DNA of 64,000 nt from DASPSM01 sp036008465 (GTDB lineage: Bacteria > Planctomycetota > Planctomycetia > Planctomycetales > Planctomycetaceae). How positions within the stretch are numbered: position 1 is the stretch's first letter; each line of letters opens with the position of its first letter. The stretch covers positions 1 through 64,000 of the forward strand of contig DASYNP010000031.1 in NCBI GenBank assembly GCA_036008465.1. The letters run 5' to 3'. The notes under the pieces were generated by a model. It saw nothing but the letters and a program-made list of their open reading frames with translations. It was not told where the DNA came from and searched no databases. Positions 34,567-42,286 of the stretch are shown here, one piece after another. Both the position numbers and the translations under genes were made by a program.

Positions 34567-36037
34567 TCCAAGGTCCAAAGTCCAAGGTCCAAGGTCCAAG
34601 ACTGACGCGACATCTTCTGAGTTTTCCGACCTTGGACCTTGGACTTTGGACTTTGGACTCCTCCGCGGCCTGGCTCACCGATGCCGCCATTACAGTCCCC
34701 TGGTTGGCATTGAAGATTCGGAAACTCCCGATTCGCTGCTCTTAGATATCACCGGCGGTGCTCACCTCTTCGGCGGCGAAGCTCGGATGGCCCGGCAAGT
34801 GGTCGCTGACTTTCGGCGCTGGGGGTTCCTCGCACGCGCGGCTGTCGCCGATACGATCGGCGCGGCCTGGGCCGTCACACGCATCGCGGCGGGACCGGTC
34901 GTTGTCCCCCCCAGTCGCCAGTCGCAGGCTCTGAGTCGGCTACCGGTGGAAGCTTTGCGAATTTCTTCGGAGGTCGCCGAGGTTCTGCGCGTTCTGGGGC
35001 TTTCAACCATCGGGCATCTGGCCGCCCTGCCGCGAGAGACGCTTCCCTCCCGGTTCGGCCCCGAGATCTTGCGGCGGCTGGATCAGGCGCTGGGACACAT
35101 TCCGGAACCGATCGTTCCGGAGCGTCCGGAAGAACCGGTCGAAGCCGCGTACGGCTGCGAGCCGCCGATCGAAAGCCGCGCGGCCGTCGAACTGATTTTG
35201 CAGCGGCTGCTCGAACGGGTGATGAAACGGTTGCGGCTGCGTAACGCAGGCATCCTCCAACTCGATATCGAGCTGTCTGTTTCCGGAAAAGAGCCGACGC
35301 GTTTCACGGTCGGCCTGGTCAGACCGACCCTCGATCAAAAACGGCTGCGCGACTTAGTGCGACTGCAGTTGGAACGGGTGCAGCTGAAAGGCCGGTTGGC
35401 CGGCGCGTCGCTCCGCGTCATTCGGACAGCATCGCTGGATGCCGACCAGGCGGCCCTGTTTGAAACCGCCGAACGCCGACATGCCCGCCGGGATCTCGAT
35501 TCGCTCCTCAATCGGTTGAGCAATCGTCTGGGCCCGCGCGCGGTGCTTTGTCCGCGATTGTCTCCCGATTACGAGCCCGAACGGGCCGTCGAGTATGCGA
35601 CCTTGGCGGAACACGCGTCCCAATTAAAGAGCCGCGCACGAAGTAAGCAGTCCGCCACAGGCGGCTCATGCAGGCTAGCTGCATGGTGCCAGTTAAAACA
35701 TGACGCGGCTAGCCCGCAACAAAAACCGCTTACTTTCGTGCGCGGCTCTTTAGGCGAACGCAAATCGATTCCGCGGCGACCGCTGCGGTTATTTCCCGAG
35801 CCAGTGCCGGTGGAGGTCTGGTCGGTCGTCCCCGACGGTCCTCCCATTCGCCTCAATTGGGGGAACCGAGATCAACAAATCATTCGCTGCGAAGGTCCGG
35901 AGAGAATCGAGACAGGCTGGTGGCGTTTGCCTGCCATCCACCGCGATTACTTCCGTGCCGACACAGAAGATGGCCAACGGTTGTGGTTGTTCCACGCCCG
36001 AGACGAAGGATCGTGGTTCGTTCACGGAGAGTTTTGA
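34496..36037 (+). CDS. imuB: ImuB, catalytically dead Y-family polymerase-like protein, with two repeat insertions
   Basis: The 513-residue protein starts at MRRILCVRLLQ, overlapping imuA. ImuB features present are HYSPLVGIED, LLLDITGGAHLFGGE, the thumb HhH segment LRVLGLSTIGHLAALPRETLPSRFG, and the C-terminal GPERIETGWWRLPAIHRDYFRADTE, which is shared with the family. Two repeats are translated in frame. The first (34565-34659) lies right after residue 22 and stands where about 50 family residues would be expected. The second (35625-35752) lies in the loop before LRLFPEP. Both leave the frame open. The N-terminal palm may therefore be truncated. The function is likely but not assured. Confidence 0.85.
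   Translation: MRRILCVRLLQCLQQSLPGERGLSPRSKVQGPRSKTDATSSEFSDLGPWTLDFGLLRGLAHRCRHYSPLVGIEDSETPDSLLLDITGGAHLFGGEARMARQVVADFRRWGFLARAAVADTIGAAWAVTRIAAGPVVVPPSRQSQALSRLPVEALRISSEVAEVLRVLGLSTIGHLAALPRETLPSRFGPEILRRLDQALGHIPEPIVPERPEEPVEAAYGCEPPIESRAAVELILQRLLERVMKRLRLRNAGILQLDIELSVSGKEPTRFTVGLVRPTLDQKRLRDLVRLQLERVQLKGRLAGASLRVIRTASLDADQAALFETAERRHARRDLDSLLNRLSNRLGPRAVLCPRLSPDYEPERAVEYATLAEHASQLKSRARSKQSATGGSCRLAAWCQLKHDAASPQQKPLTFVRGSLGERKSIPRRPLRLFPEPVPVEVWSVVPDGPPIRLNWGNRDQQIIRCEGPERIETGWWRLPAIHRDYFRADTEDGQRLWLFHARDEGSWFVHGEF
34565..34659. repeat. heptad (TTGGACY) palindromic repeat, copy 2, inside imuB
   Basis: The left arm (34565-34600) and right arm (34629-34659) are inverted copies made of TTGGACC/TTGGACT heptads. 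About 28 bp lie between them. The ends read AGTCCAAGG and CTTTGGACT. It overlaps the imuA stop codon (TAG 34564-34566) and is translated within imuB as SPRSKVQGPRSK...GPWTLDFGLL. It shares its heptads with 17200-17298 and 38823-38854. Confidence 0.85.
35625..35752. repeat. MITE-like palindromic element with a REP core, inside imuB
   Basis: The ends are a 24-bp inverted repeat with a single-base indel: TAAAGAGCCGCGCACGAA at the left (35625 on) and its complement TTCGTGCGCGGCTCTTTA at the right end (35735-35752). The core (35652-35725) is a 74-bp unit with small hairpins CCGCC/GGCGG and ATGCAG/CTGCAT. A copy of the core, about 85% identical by eye, is at 36038-36111. The element is read in frame through imuB without a stop. 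Confidence 0.8.
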
Positions 36038-36110
36038 CCGCCGTAGGCGGCTCGTGCAGGCTGGCTGCATGGGCGCCGGTCAAACGTGACGCGGCTAGCC
36101 CGCAATAAAA
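36038..36110. repeat. second REP core copy filling the imuB-dnaE2 gap
   Basis: The unit begins one base after the imuB stop codon (TGA 36035-36037), and its A-run (AATAAAAA) runs into the dnaE2 start codon ATG at 36111. It matches the core at 35652-35725 with scattered substitutions, mostly transitions. The whole intergenic spacer of the operon thus consists of repeat sequence, and no conventional ribosome-binding site is visible before dnaE2. Confidence 0.82.
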
Positions 36111-39100
36111 ATGCCCGATCCTCCAGCTCCAAAACGGATCCGTGCTCCGCTGACGCCACCGGCCGAGAAATCAGGGTCGGATGCGCACGAGCCTCTGTTT
36201 TCTTACGCCGAGCTGCACTGCAAAACGAATTTCTGTTTTCTGGAAGGAGCCTCGCATCCCGACGAACTGGTGCAGCGGGCGGCCGAGCTGCGGTATCGGG
36301 CTTTGGCGATCACTGATTTAAACAGTGTTGCCGGCGTCGTGCGCGCGCACGTCGCGGCCAAAGAAGTCGGGCTGAAACTGCTGATCGGAGCGGAAATCAC
36401 TCCCGCCGATGCGCCGCCTGTCGTGCTCTTGGCACCTGATCGGGCTGCCTACGGCCGCTTATCGCAGCTCATCACTCGCGGCCGCCGGCAAGCGGAAAAA
36501 GGCAGCTGTCGGCTGACTTTCGCCGACGTTGCGGAGTTCTCGGATGGGCTGCTCGCCTGCGTCCGGCTTCCTGAAGGAAACGACGAGGAAACTGTCGCAA
36601 ACTGGCTGCCGCGTTATCGCGAAGCGTTCGGCGAGGGGTGCCACTTGCTGGGTGAGATTTTCTGTGGGGCCGACGATCATTTCCGGCTGCAAACGTTGAT
36701 GCGCGTGGCTCGGCGGCATCATTTACCGCTCGTGGCAGCCAACGATGTGCATTATCACGATCCATCCCGCCAACCCCTGCAAGACGTGCTGACGGCCGTT
36801 CGTCACGGCACGACAGTCGCCGAGCTTGGACATCGGCGATTCCCCAACGCCGAGCGGCATCTTAAATCGCCGGCCGCGATGCGACGGCTGTTTGCCGAGT
36901 GTCCGGAAGCGGTATCGAGGACAGTTGAGCTGGCCGATCGCTGCAAATTCTCGCTTGACGAGCTGCGCTACGAATATCCGGAAGAACTGTGCCCGGTCGG
37001 TCTCACGCCGATCGAGCATCTGTCGCGGCTGGCGTGGGAAGGGGTGCACTCCCGGTATCCTGGCGGCATTCCGGAAAAGGTTCGCGGCCTGCTGGAATAC
37101 GAACTCAAGCTGGTCGAAGAGCTGCGGTACGAGGCCTACTTTCTCACCGTTTGGGACCTGGTGAAGTTTGCGCGCAGCCGGGACATCTTGTGTCAGGGCC
37201 GCGGCTCGGCGGCGAACTCGGTTGTCTGTTATTGCCTGGGCGTGACGTCGGTCGACCCGGACCGGATCGACCTGTTGTTCGAGCGGTTCGTAAGCAAGGA
37301 GCGCAACGAAGCGCCCGACATCGATATCGACTTCGAGCACGAACGCCGCGAAGAAGTCATCCAATACGTTTACGAAAAATACGGCCGCGACCGGGCAGGG
37401 ATGACCGCCTCAGTCATCACGTATCGGCCGCGCTCCGCCGTCCGCGACGTCGGCAAGGCGCTCGGCTATTCGCTCGAAGAGGTCGACGTGCTGGCCAAGA
37501 CGCTCGAGAACTACAACGAGAGCGAAAAACTCGCCGGCCGGTTTCGTGAATCGGGTCTCGACCCGCGCACGCGGCGCGCCCGGCAGCTGAACGCGCTCGT
37601 GCAGCAGGTGCTGGGCTTTCCGCGGCACCTTTCGCAGCACGTCGGCGGGATGGTGCTGACGCAAAAACCGCTGTGCGAAATCGTGCCGATCGAAAACGCC
37701 TCGATGCCCGGCCGCACCGTCATCGAATGGGACAAGGACGATCTCGACGACCTCGGCATCCTCAAGGTCGATTGCCTCGCGCTCGGGATGCTTACGGCGA
37801 TCCGCAAAGGCTTCGATCTGATTCGCAAGCACCGCGGCCTCGAGCTGTCACTCGCGACAGTCCCCGCCGAAGACCCGGAGGTTTATCGAATGGTTCAGCG
37901 GGGAGACACGCTGGGCGTGTTCCAAATCGAGAGCCGCGCTCAGATGGCCATGCTCCCGCGGCTCAAGCCAGCCAGCTTTTACGACCTGGTGATCGAGGTA
38001 GCCATCGTCCGTCCAGGTCCGATTCAGGGAGACATGGTGCACCCTTATCTGCGGCGGCGGTGTGGCGAGGAGGACGTCGATTTTCCCGACGAGCGAATCC
38101 GCAGTGTGCTGGAAAAAACTCTCGGCGTGCCGCTCTTTCAAGAGCAGGCGATGAAGCTGGCGATGATTGCCGGGGGCTTCACGCCGGGCGAGGCCGACCA
38201 GCTTCGCCGCGCGATGGGGGCTTGGCGGAAAACGGGCGTGATGGACCGCTTTCGGGAAAAACTTCTCAACGGAATGGCGAATAACGGATACTCAGCCGAC
38301 TTTGCCCAACGGCTGTTCAATCAGATCCGCGGTTTCGGCGAATACGGTTTTCCCGAATCGCACGCGGCCAGTTTCGCCCTCTTGGTTTACGCGTCGGCCT
38401 GGATCAAGCGCTACGAGCCGGCGGTCTTCGCGGCCGCGCTGCTCAACAGTCAGCCGATGGGTTTTTACGCGCCGGCCCAGCTTGTCGCCAGCGCCCGCGA
38501 CCACGGCGTCGAAATTCGCCCGGTCGACGTCAATCACAGCGAGTGGGACTCGACGCTGGAGGAAGACGCCCAACGAGACCTCGCGCTGCGGCTCGGCTTC
38601 CGCATGTTAAAGGGGCTGTCGCAATCGCAGGTCGACGTGATTTGCGCGCGGCGGGTGGACGGGCTGTTTGTTTCGTTCGAGGAATTCTCTCGCCGGACGC
38701 GGTTAAGCAGCGCGGTCTTAAGCCGACTGTCGCAGGCCGACGCTTTTGGCTCGTTGACGGTGGGCCGCCGACAGGCTTTGTGGAGATCGCTGCCGAGCCA
38801 GAAAGTGATGCCGCTGTTTGAAAGTCCAAAGTCCAAGGTCCAAAGTCCAAAGTCAGGCGAAGCCGAAGAGCCCGTTGTCACCCTGCCGGTGGCGTCTCCC
38901 CTGTCGGAGGTCGTCGCTGATTATCGGGCGGTGGGACTTTCGTTACGGGATCATCCGATGAAATTTCTGCGACCCGGGTTGAACAAGATGGGCGTCGCCA
39001 AAGCGTCGGACCTGGCCGTTCTTCCCGTCGACCGCCTGGTGAAAGTCGCCGGGCTGACGCTGATGCGCCAGCGTCCCGGAACGGCCAGCGGCATCACGTT

Positions 39101-39314
39101 TGTCACGCTGGAAGACGAAACGGGCTTCGCTAACCTGATCGTGCGGCCGGAAATCTGGGAGCGCTACCACCATGCCGCCCGCACCGCGACCGCCATGCTG
39201 GCTCAGGGCCGGTTGCAGCGCCAAGACAACGTGATCCACGTCCTGGTCAATCGGTTGGACGACCTCTCCAGCCGCATCGAAGACCTGGGAGTCTCCTCGC
39301 GCGATTTCCACTAA
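36111..39314 (+). CDS. dnaE2: error-prone DNA polymerase III alpha-like subunit DnaE2 (ImuC)
   Basis: The 1067-residue protein has a PHP domain (FSYAELHCKTNFCFLEGASHPDEL and AITDLNSVAGVVRAH), the C-family palm with the catalytic D403-I-D405-I-D407-F triad (APDIDIDFE), and GRGSAANSVVCYCLGVT. A tandem HhH region and a C-terminal OB fold (ASGITFVTLEDETGFANLIV) follow. It lacks the long tail of DnaE1 and ends SRDFH, typical of DnaE2. It performs mutagenic translesion synthesis with ImuA/ImuB. A heptad repeat arm (38823-38854) is translated in frame between the HhH and OB parts. The start is taken at ATG 36111, directly after the REP copy. Confidence 0.95.
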   Translation: MPDPPAPKRIRAPLTPPAEKSGSDAHEPLFSYAELHCKTNFCFLEGASHPDELVQRAAELRYRALAITDLNSVAGVVRAHVAAKEVGLKLLIGAEITPADAPPVVLLAPDRAAYGRLSQLITRGRRQAEKGSCRLTFADVAEFSDGLLACVRLPEGNDEETVANWLPRYREAFGEGCHLLGEIFCGADDHFRLQTLMRVARRHHLPLVAANDVHYHDPSRQPLQDVLTAVRHGTTVAELGHRRFPNAERHLKSPAAMRRLFAECPEAVSRTVELADRCKFSLDELRYEYPEELCPVGLTPIEHLSRLAWEGVHSRYPGGIPEKVRGLLEYELKLVEELRYEAYFLTVWDLVKFARSRDILCQGRGSAANSVVCYCLGVTSVDPDRIDLLFERFVSKERNEAPDIDIDFEHERREEVIQYVYEKYGRDRAGMTASVITYRPRSAVRDVGKALGYSLEEVDVLAKTLENYNESEKLAGRFRESGLDPRTRRARQLNALVQQVLGFPRHLSQHVGGMVLTQKPLCEIVPIENASMPGRTVIEWDKDDLDDLGILKVDCLALGMLTAIRKGFDLIRKHRGLELSLATVPAEDPEVYRMVQRGDTLGVFQIESRAQMAMLPRLKPASFYDLVIEVAIVRPGPIQGDMVHPYLRRRCGEEDVDFPDERIRSVLEKTLGVPLFQEQAMKLAMIAGGFTPGEADQLRRAMGAWRKTGVMDRFREKLLNGMANNGYSADFAQRLFNQIRGFGEYGFPESHAASFALLVYASAWIKRYEPAVFAAALLNSQPMGFYAPAQLVASARDHGVEIRPVDVNHSEWDSTLEEDAQRDLALRLGFRMLKGLSQSQVDVICARRVDGLFVSFEEFSRRTRLSSAVLSRLSQADAFGSLTVGRRQALWRSLPSQKVMPLFESPKSKVQSPKSGEAEEPVVTLPVASPLSEVVADYRAVGLSLRDHPMKFLRPGLNKMGVAKASDLAVLPVDRLVKVAGLTLMRQRPGTASGITFVTLEDETGFANLIVRPEIWERYHHAARTATAMLAQGRLQRQDNVIHVLVNRLDDLSSRIEDLGVSSRDFH
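38823..38854. repeat. heptad (TTGGACY) repeat, single arm inside dnaE2
   Basis: The sequence is made of the same heptads as the palindromes at 17.2 and 34.6 kb, in the orientation AGTCCAAAGTCC. Only one arm is seen; there is no inverted partner nearby. It is translated as SPKSKVQSPKSG in a linker between the HhH region and the OB fold, where the family tolerates length variation. Confidence 0.75.
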
Positions 39315-39322
39315 GTGCTCGG

Positions 39323-40288
39323 CTACTCGGCGCCCGTCGTGACCATTTCGCCGCCACTCTTGGTTCCGAGCGCCTGATAAGTCGCCAGGTCGATGTTCTG
39401 CGACAGGAACTGGACCGATCCGTCGCACATGCCGACGACCACGCCCCCCGGGTGCGTGCTGCGGGCCGCCATGTTTGTGCAGCCGTAGTTGGGAGCCCGG
39501 CAATCGTATAAGACGTCGTTCGGGACGCGATTCGTGCTGAACATGTTGTATTGCGGCTGCCCGCCGATCCACGACAAGCCCCGGTCGGACGCGTTAGGCG
39601 CGAACGCCTGGCACGTCGTCACGTCTTGGGCATTGGCCGACGTCGAGCTGGTCGAGATGTAGTTGTCCCGCAACGTGGCGGGATTGTTGTCTCCCCGCAG
39701 TGTTTCGCTGACGGCGATCGTGGTGCTCGTTCCGTCGGTGATCCAGGCCAGCTTGGTGAACGTGCTGTGCCCGAAGACTCCGCTGCACTGGTTGAATTGA
39801 CACATGCAGTCCGTGCCCTGATTTGCCATGTAGTTGGTCGGCGCCGTTGCAAGCCCACCCGGCAACAGCATTGGATCGCTGGGACAGAGGAACATCCCAA
39901 TCACGGTCCCCGCTGCCGGGAAGAAGAACGTATTCTTGTTGATGTTTTGCTTTGGATTGACTTCGTTGAATGGAATCAGCTTGTAGACGGCCGGCTGCTC
40001 CATAAACGGCAGCAGGTACGTCAACCAGCCAATCTGGTGTTGCGCCGTTTGGCCGCCGGGCGGCGGGTTTTCCTCGCCGGTTTCGAGATGGCCCGGCGGA
40101 AACATGCGACTGACATCGTGGTAATTGTGCAGGGCCAGCACGAACTGCTTGATGTTGTTTCTGCACTGCGTCCGCCGCGCGGCTTCGCGGGCCGCCTGCA
40201 CGGCTGGCAGCAACAACGAAATCAGCACGCTGATGATCGCGATCACAACTAGCAACTCGATCAGCGTGAAAGCCGCCCGCTTCTTCAT
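39323..40288 (-). CDS. DUF1559 domain-containing protein with prepilin-like N-terminus
   Basis: The 321-residue protein has a type II pseudopilin-like start: FTLIELLVVIAIISVLISLL, with the G/A-F cleavage region replaced by AAF, then PAVQAAREAARRTQC. The DUF1559 (SBP_bac_10) body follows, with NNIKQFVLALHNYHD, FPPGHLETGEEN and the C-terminal ARSTHPGGVVVGMCDGSVQFLSQNID. Such proteins occur in dozens of copies in planctomycete genomes and their role is unknown. It converges with dnaE2 (8 bp between stops). The upstream neighbour on the same strand is the small Cys-rich lipoprotein. Confidence 0.93.
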   Translation of the reverse strand: MKKRAAFTLIELLVVIAIISVLISLLLPAVQAAREAARRTQCRNNIKQFVLALHNYHDVSRMFPPGHLETGEENPPPGGQTAQHQIGWLTYLLPFMEQPAVYKLIPFNEVNPKQNINKNTFFFPAAGTVIGMFLCPSDPMLLPGGLATAPTNYMANQGTDCMCQFNQCSGVFGHSTFTKLAWITDGTSTTIAVSETLRGDNNPATLRDNYISTSSTSANAQDVTTCQAFAPNASDRGLSWIGGQPQYNMFSTNRVPNDVLYDCRAPNYGCTNMAARSTHPGGVVVGMCDGSVQFLSQNIDLATYQALGTKSGGEMVTTGAE

Positions 40289-40301
40289 GATGGCCCTTTC
40301 G

Positions 40302-40553
40302 CTATCGTTCCGCGGCGATTTTCTGGCCAGCCGCGCACTCCTCGTTGCACACGACGTATTGGACGCCGTCGTAGGTGACGAGGTTGCTTTCGGTAACGCG
40401 CTCGATCTTCCGGTGGCAACACGCGCATTCGCCCGGCTGGTTCAAAACCGACACCGGCTTTGCCGTCGGATACCCGGCCTTGTTGCCGCACCCCGTCAAT
40501 GACCCAGCCAGCAAAGCGAGCAGCGCCAGCCTCACACCGAGCCGAGTCCGCAT
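40302..40553 (-). CDS. small Cys-rich lipoprotein
   Basis: The 83-residue protein starts at MRTRLGVRLALLALLAGSLTGC (ATG 40553; an ATG nine codons upstream is possible). The lipobox is L-T-G-C22. The mature part carries Cys at 43, 45, 46, 69 and 73 (ECACCHRK...YVVCNEECAAG). That resembles a TRASH/YHS-like treble-clef metal site, but it is too short to be sure. It lies 14 bp upstream of the DUF1559 gene on the same strand and may be cotranscribed with it. Confidence 0.65.
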   Translation of the reverse strand: MRTRLGVRLALLALLAGSLTGCGNKAGYPTAKPVSVLNQPGECACCHRKIERVTESNLVTYDGVQYVVCNEECAAGQKIAAER

Positions 40554-40818
40554 CTTCCCTTTTCTTCTGCTTTCGCGCATTCAGCTGGTCCCGGTCGCAT
40601 CTCCGGTCGTCACATAACAAATGGCGTGCCGGTCAGCAGCCGCCCAAAAAGCGGCATGTTTGAACGGTCACTCTCCGCTCGACGGTGATTTTTCCGCCGC
40701 GAACGGCTGAAAAATGGGCACGTCCCCAATTATCGCGTTCTCCCGACCCGAGGCATTAGCTTCGAGGCGGCGACGTGCCGCGCCGCGAGGATTATGATAA
40801 CTGACACAAGGTCCCTCG

Positions 40819-42285
40819 ATGCGCTGGCCGATCCGCAATCAAATCTTTCTGCCTGTTGCGACGCTGCTTTTAGTCGCCATTGCGTCGATTGCCGTGCTGC
40901 TGGCGGCCGTCGCCGCACGTCGCAGCAGCCAGGAGCGGATGGAGCGGGTCGAGCGCGTGGTAGCGACGCTGGACGACGCAAGCTTCCCCTTCAGCGACAA
41001 CGTGCTGAAAAAGATGCGCGGGCTCTCGGGCGCCGAGTACGTGACGCTCGACGAGCGGGGAGCGATTTTGACGTCGACGCTCGGCCCATCGGTCCGCCAG
41101 TCGGATCTACCGTCGGATCTGCCGGCCACCGGACCTCCCACGCGCATGGACGAATCTAGAGCGATCGACGTGGGTGGGCAGCCCTATTATTTGGCCGTTC
41201 TGCAAGGTCACGGGAACGCCGGAGTCGGGTCTCTGCTCATCCTGTATCCCAAGTCGAACCTTTGGCAGGCCCAGTGGGAGGCCGCGTGGCCGCCGCTCGC
41301 GATCGGCGGCGTGACGATTTTGCTGATGGTTGCCGTGTCGGCCTGGCTGTCGCGGCGAATCGCGCGGCGGATCGAAGCCGTGCAGGGCCTGTTTGCACGG
41401 ATCGCTGACGGCCATTTCAGTCACGTCACCGCCCGGCCGCCGCTCGATGAAGTTTACGATTTGACTCTGTCAGCAAACCGGCTCTCCGATCGCCTGGCCG
41501 CTAATCAGGAAGAGATCGCTCGCACCGAACGGTTGCGTTTGCTCGCGCAGCTCGCCGGCGGACTGGCCCATCAACTTCGCAATGCGGTCACGGGCGCGCG
41601 GATGGCCGTGCAACTACACCAACGCCGCTGCCCACGTAGCGCGGACGAGAGTCTGGACGTCGCACTGCGGCAACTGTCGTTGACCGAAGAGCAAATCCGC
41701 GGGTTGTTGTCGCTCGGGAAGCCAGACCAACAGCCGCCGGTCTCCGAGCCTTTGTCACATATGCTGGCGGAAATCGACCGCTTGGTCGTTCCCGCGGCAA
41801 AGCATGCCCACGTGGTCTGGGAATGCGAGTCGCCGCCCGGCGATCAAGACTTCACGATCGCGGATGCACACAGCATGCGGGCTGGGCTGCTCAACTTAGT
41901 TTTGAATGCGGTTCAGGCAGCCGGGAGCGGCGGGCACGTGCGGCTGTGGACCGATCGAACTCGCACGCACGTACAAATCCATGTCGCCGACTCCGGCAGC
42001 GGACCGCCCGAGTCGCTGCAATCGGCGATGTTCGATCCTTTTATCACCTCGAAGCCCGAGGGCATCGGCCTCGGGCTGGCGCTCGCCAAGGCCGCCGCAG
42101 AAAAACACGGTGGCAGCCTGGCGTTCGCACGACTCGATGGTCAGACGCGATTCACGATGTCACTGGTTGCCGGGCACTCGGGACAGATGCCTGGCCCGCG
42201 CGATGAAAACGCTTCAAAAGTCCCCGTCGCCGCCGGCTCCCAAAGCGAGACACGGCTCGCGGCCGAGCGATTATTGCGAGACTGA
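40819..42285 (+). CDS. sensor histidine kinase
   Basis: The 488-residue protein has an N-terminal helix (10-33), a periplasmic domain of about 120 residues, a second helix (159-177), and a HAMP domain (RRIARRIEAVQGLFARIADG). The HisKA box has His251 (QLAGGLAHQLRNAVTGARMAV). The HATPase domain has LLNLVLNAVQAA (N-box), DSGSGPP (G1) and EGIGLGLALAKAAAEKHGG (G2). HQLRN in place of HEIRN is a variant seen in NtrB-like kinases. It is followed one base later by its regulator, so the pair is translated together. The signal is unknown. Confidence 0.92.
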   Translation: MRWPIRNQIFLPVATLLLVAIASIAVLLAAVAARRSSQERMERVERVVATLDDASFPFSDNVLKKMRGLSGAEYVTLDERGAILTSTLGPSVRQSDLPSDLPATGPPTRMDESRAIDVGGQPYYLAVLQGHGNAGVGSLLILYPKSNLWQAQWEAAWPPLAIGGVTILLMVAVSAWLSRRIARRIEAVQGLFARIADGHFSHVTARPPLDEVYDLTLSANRLSDRLAANQEEIARTERLRLLAQLAGGLAHQLRNAVTGARMAVQLHQRRCPRSADESLDVALRQLSLTEEQIRGLLSLGKPDQQPPVSEPLSHMLAEIDRLVVPAAKHAHVVWECESPPGDQDFTIADAHSMRAGLLNLVLNAVQAAGSGGHVRLWTDRTRTHVQIHVADSGSGPPESLQSAMFDPFITSKPEGIGLGLALAKAAAEKHGGSLAFARLDGQTRFTMSLVAGHSGQMPGPRDENASKVPVAAGSQSETRLAAERLLRD

Positions 42286-42286
42286 C

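Noticed and set aside
34565..34659. Heptad arrays considered as a CRISPR or tandem repeat locus
   Set aside because: There are no spacers of uniform length and the units are degenerate 7-mers arranged as inverted arms.
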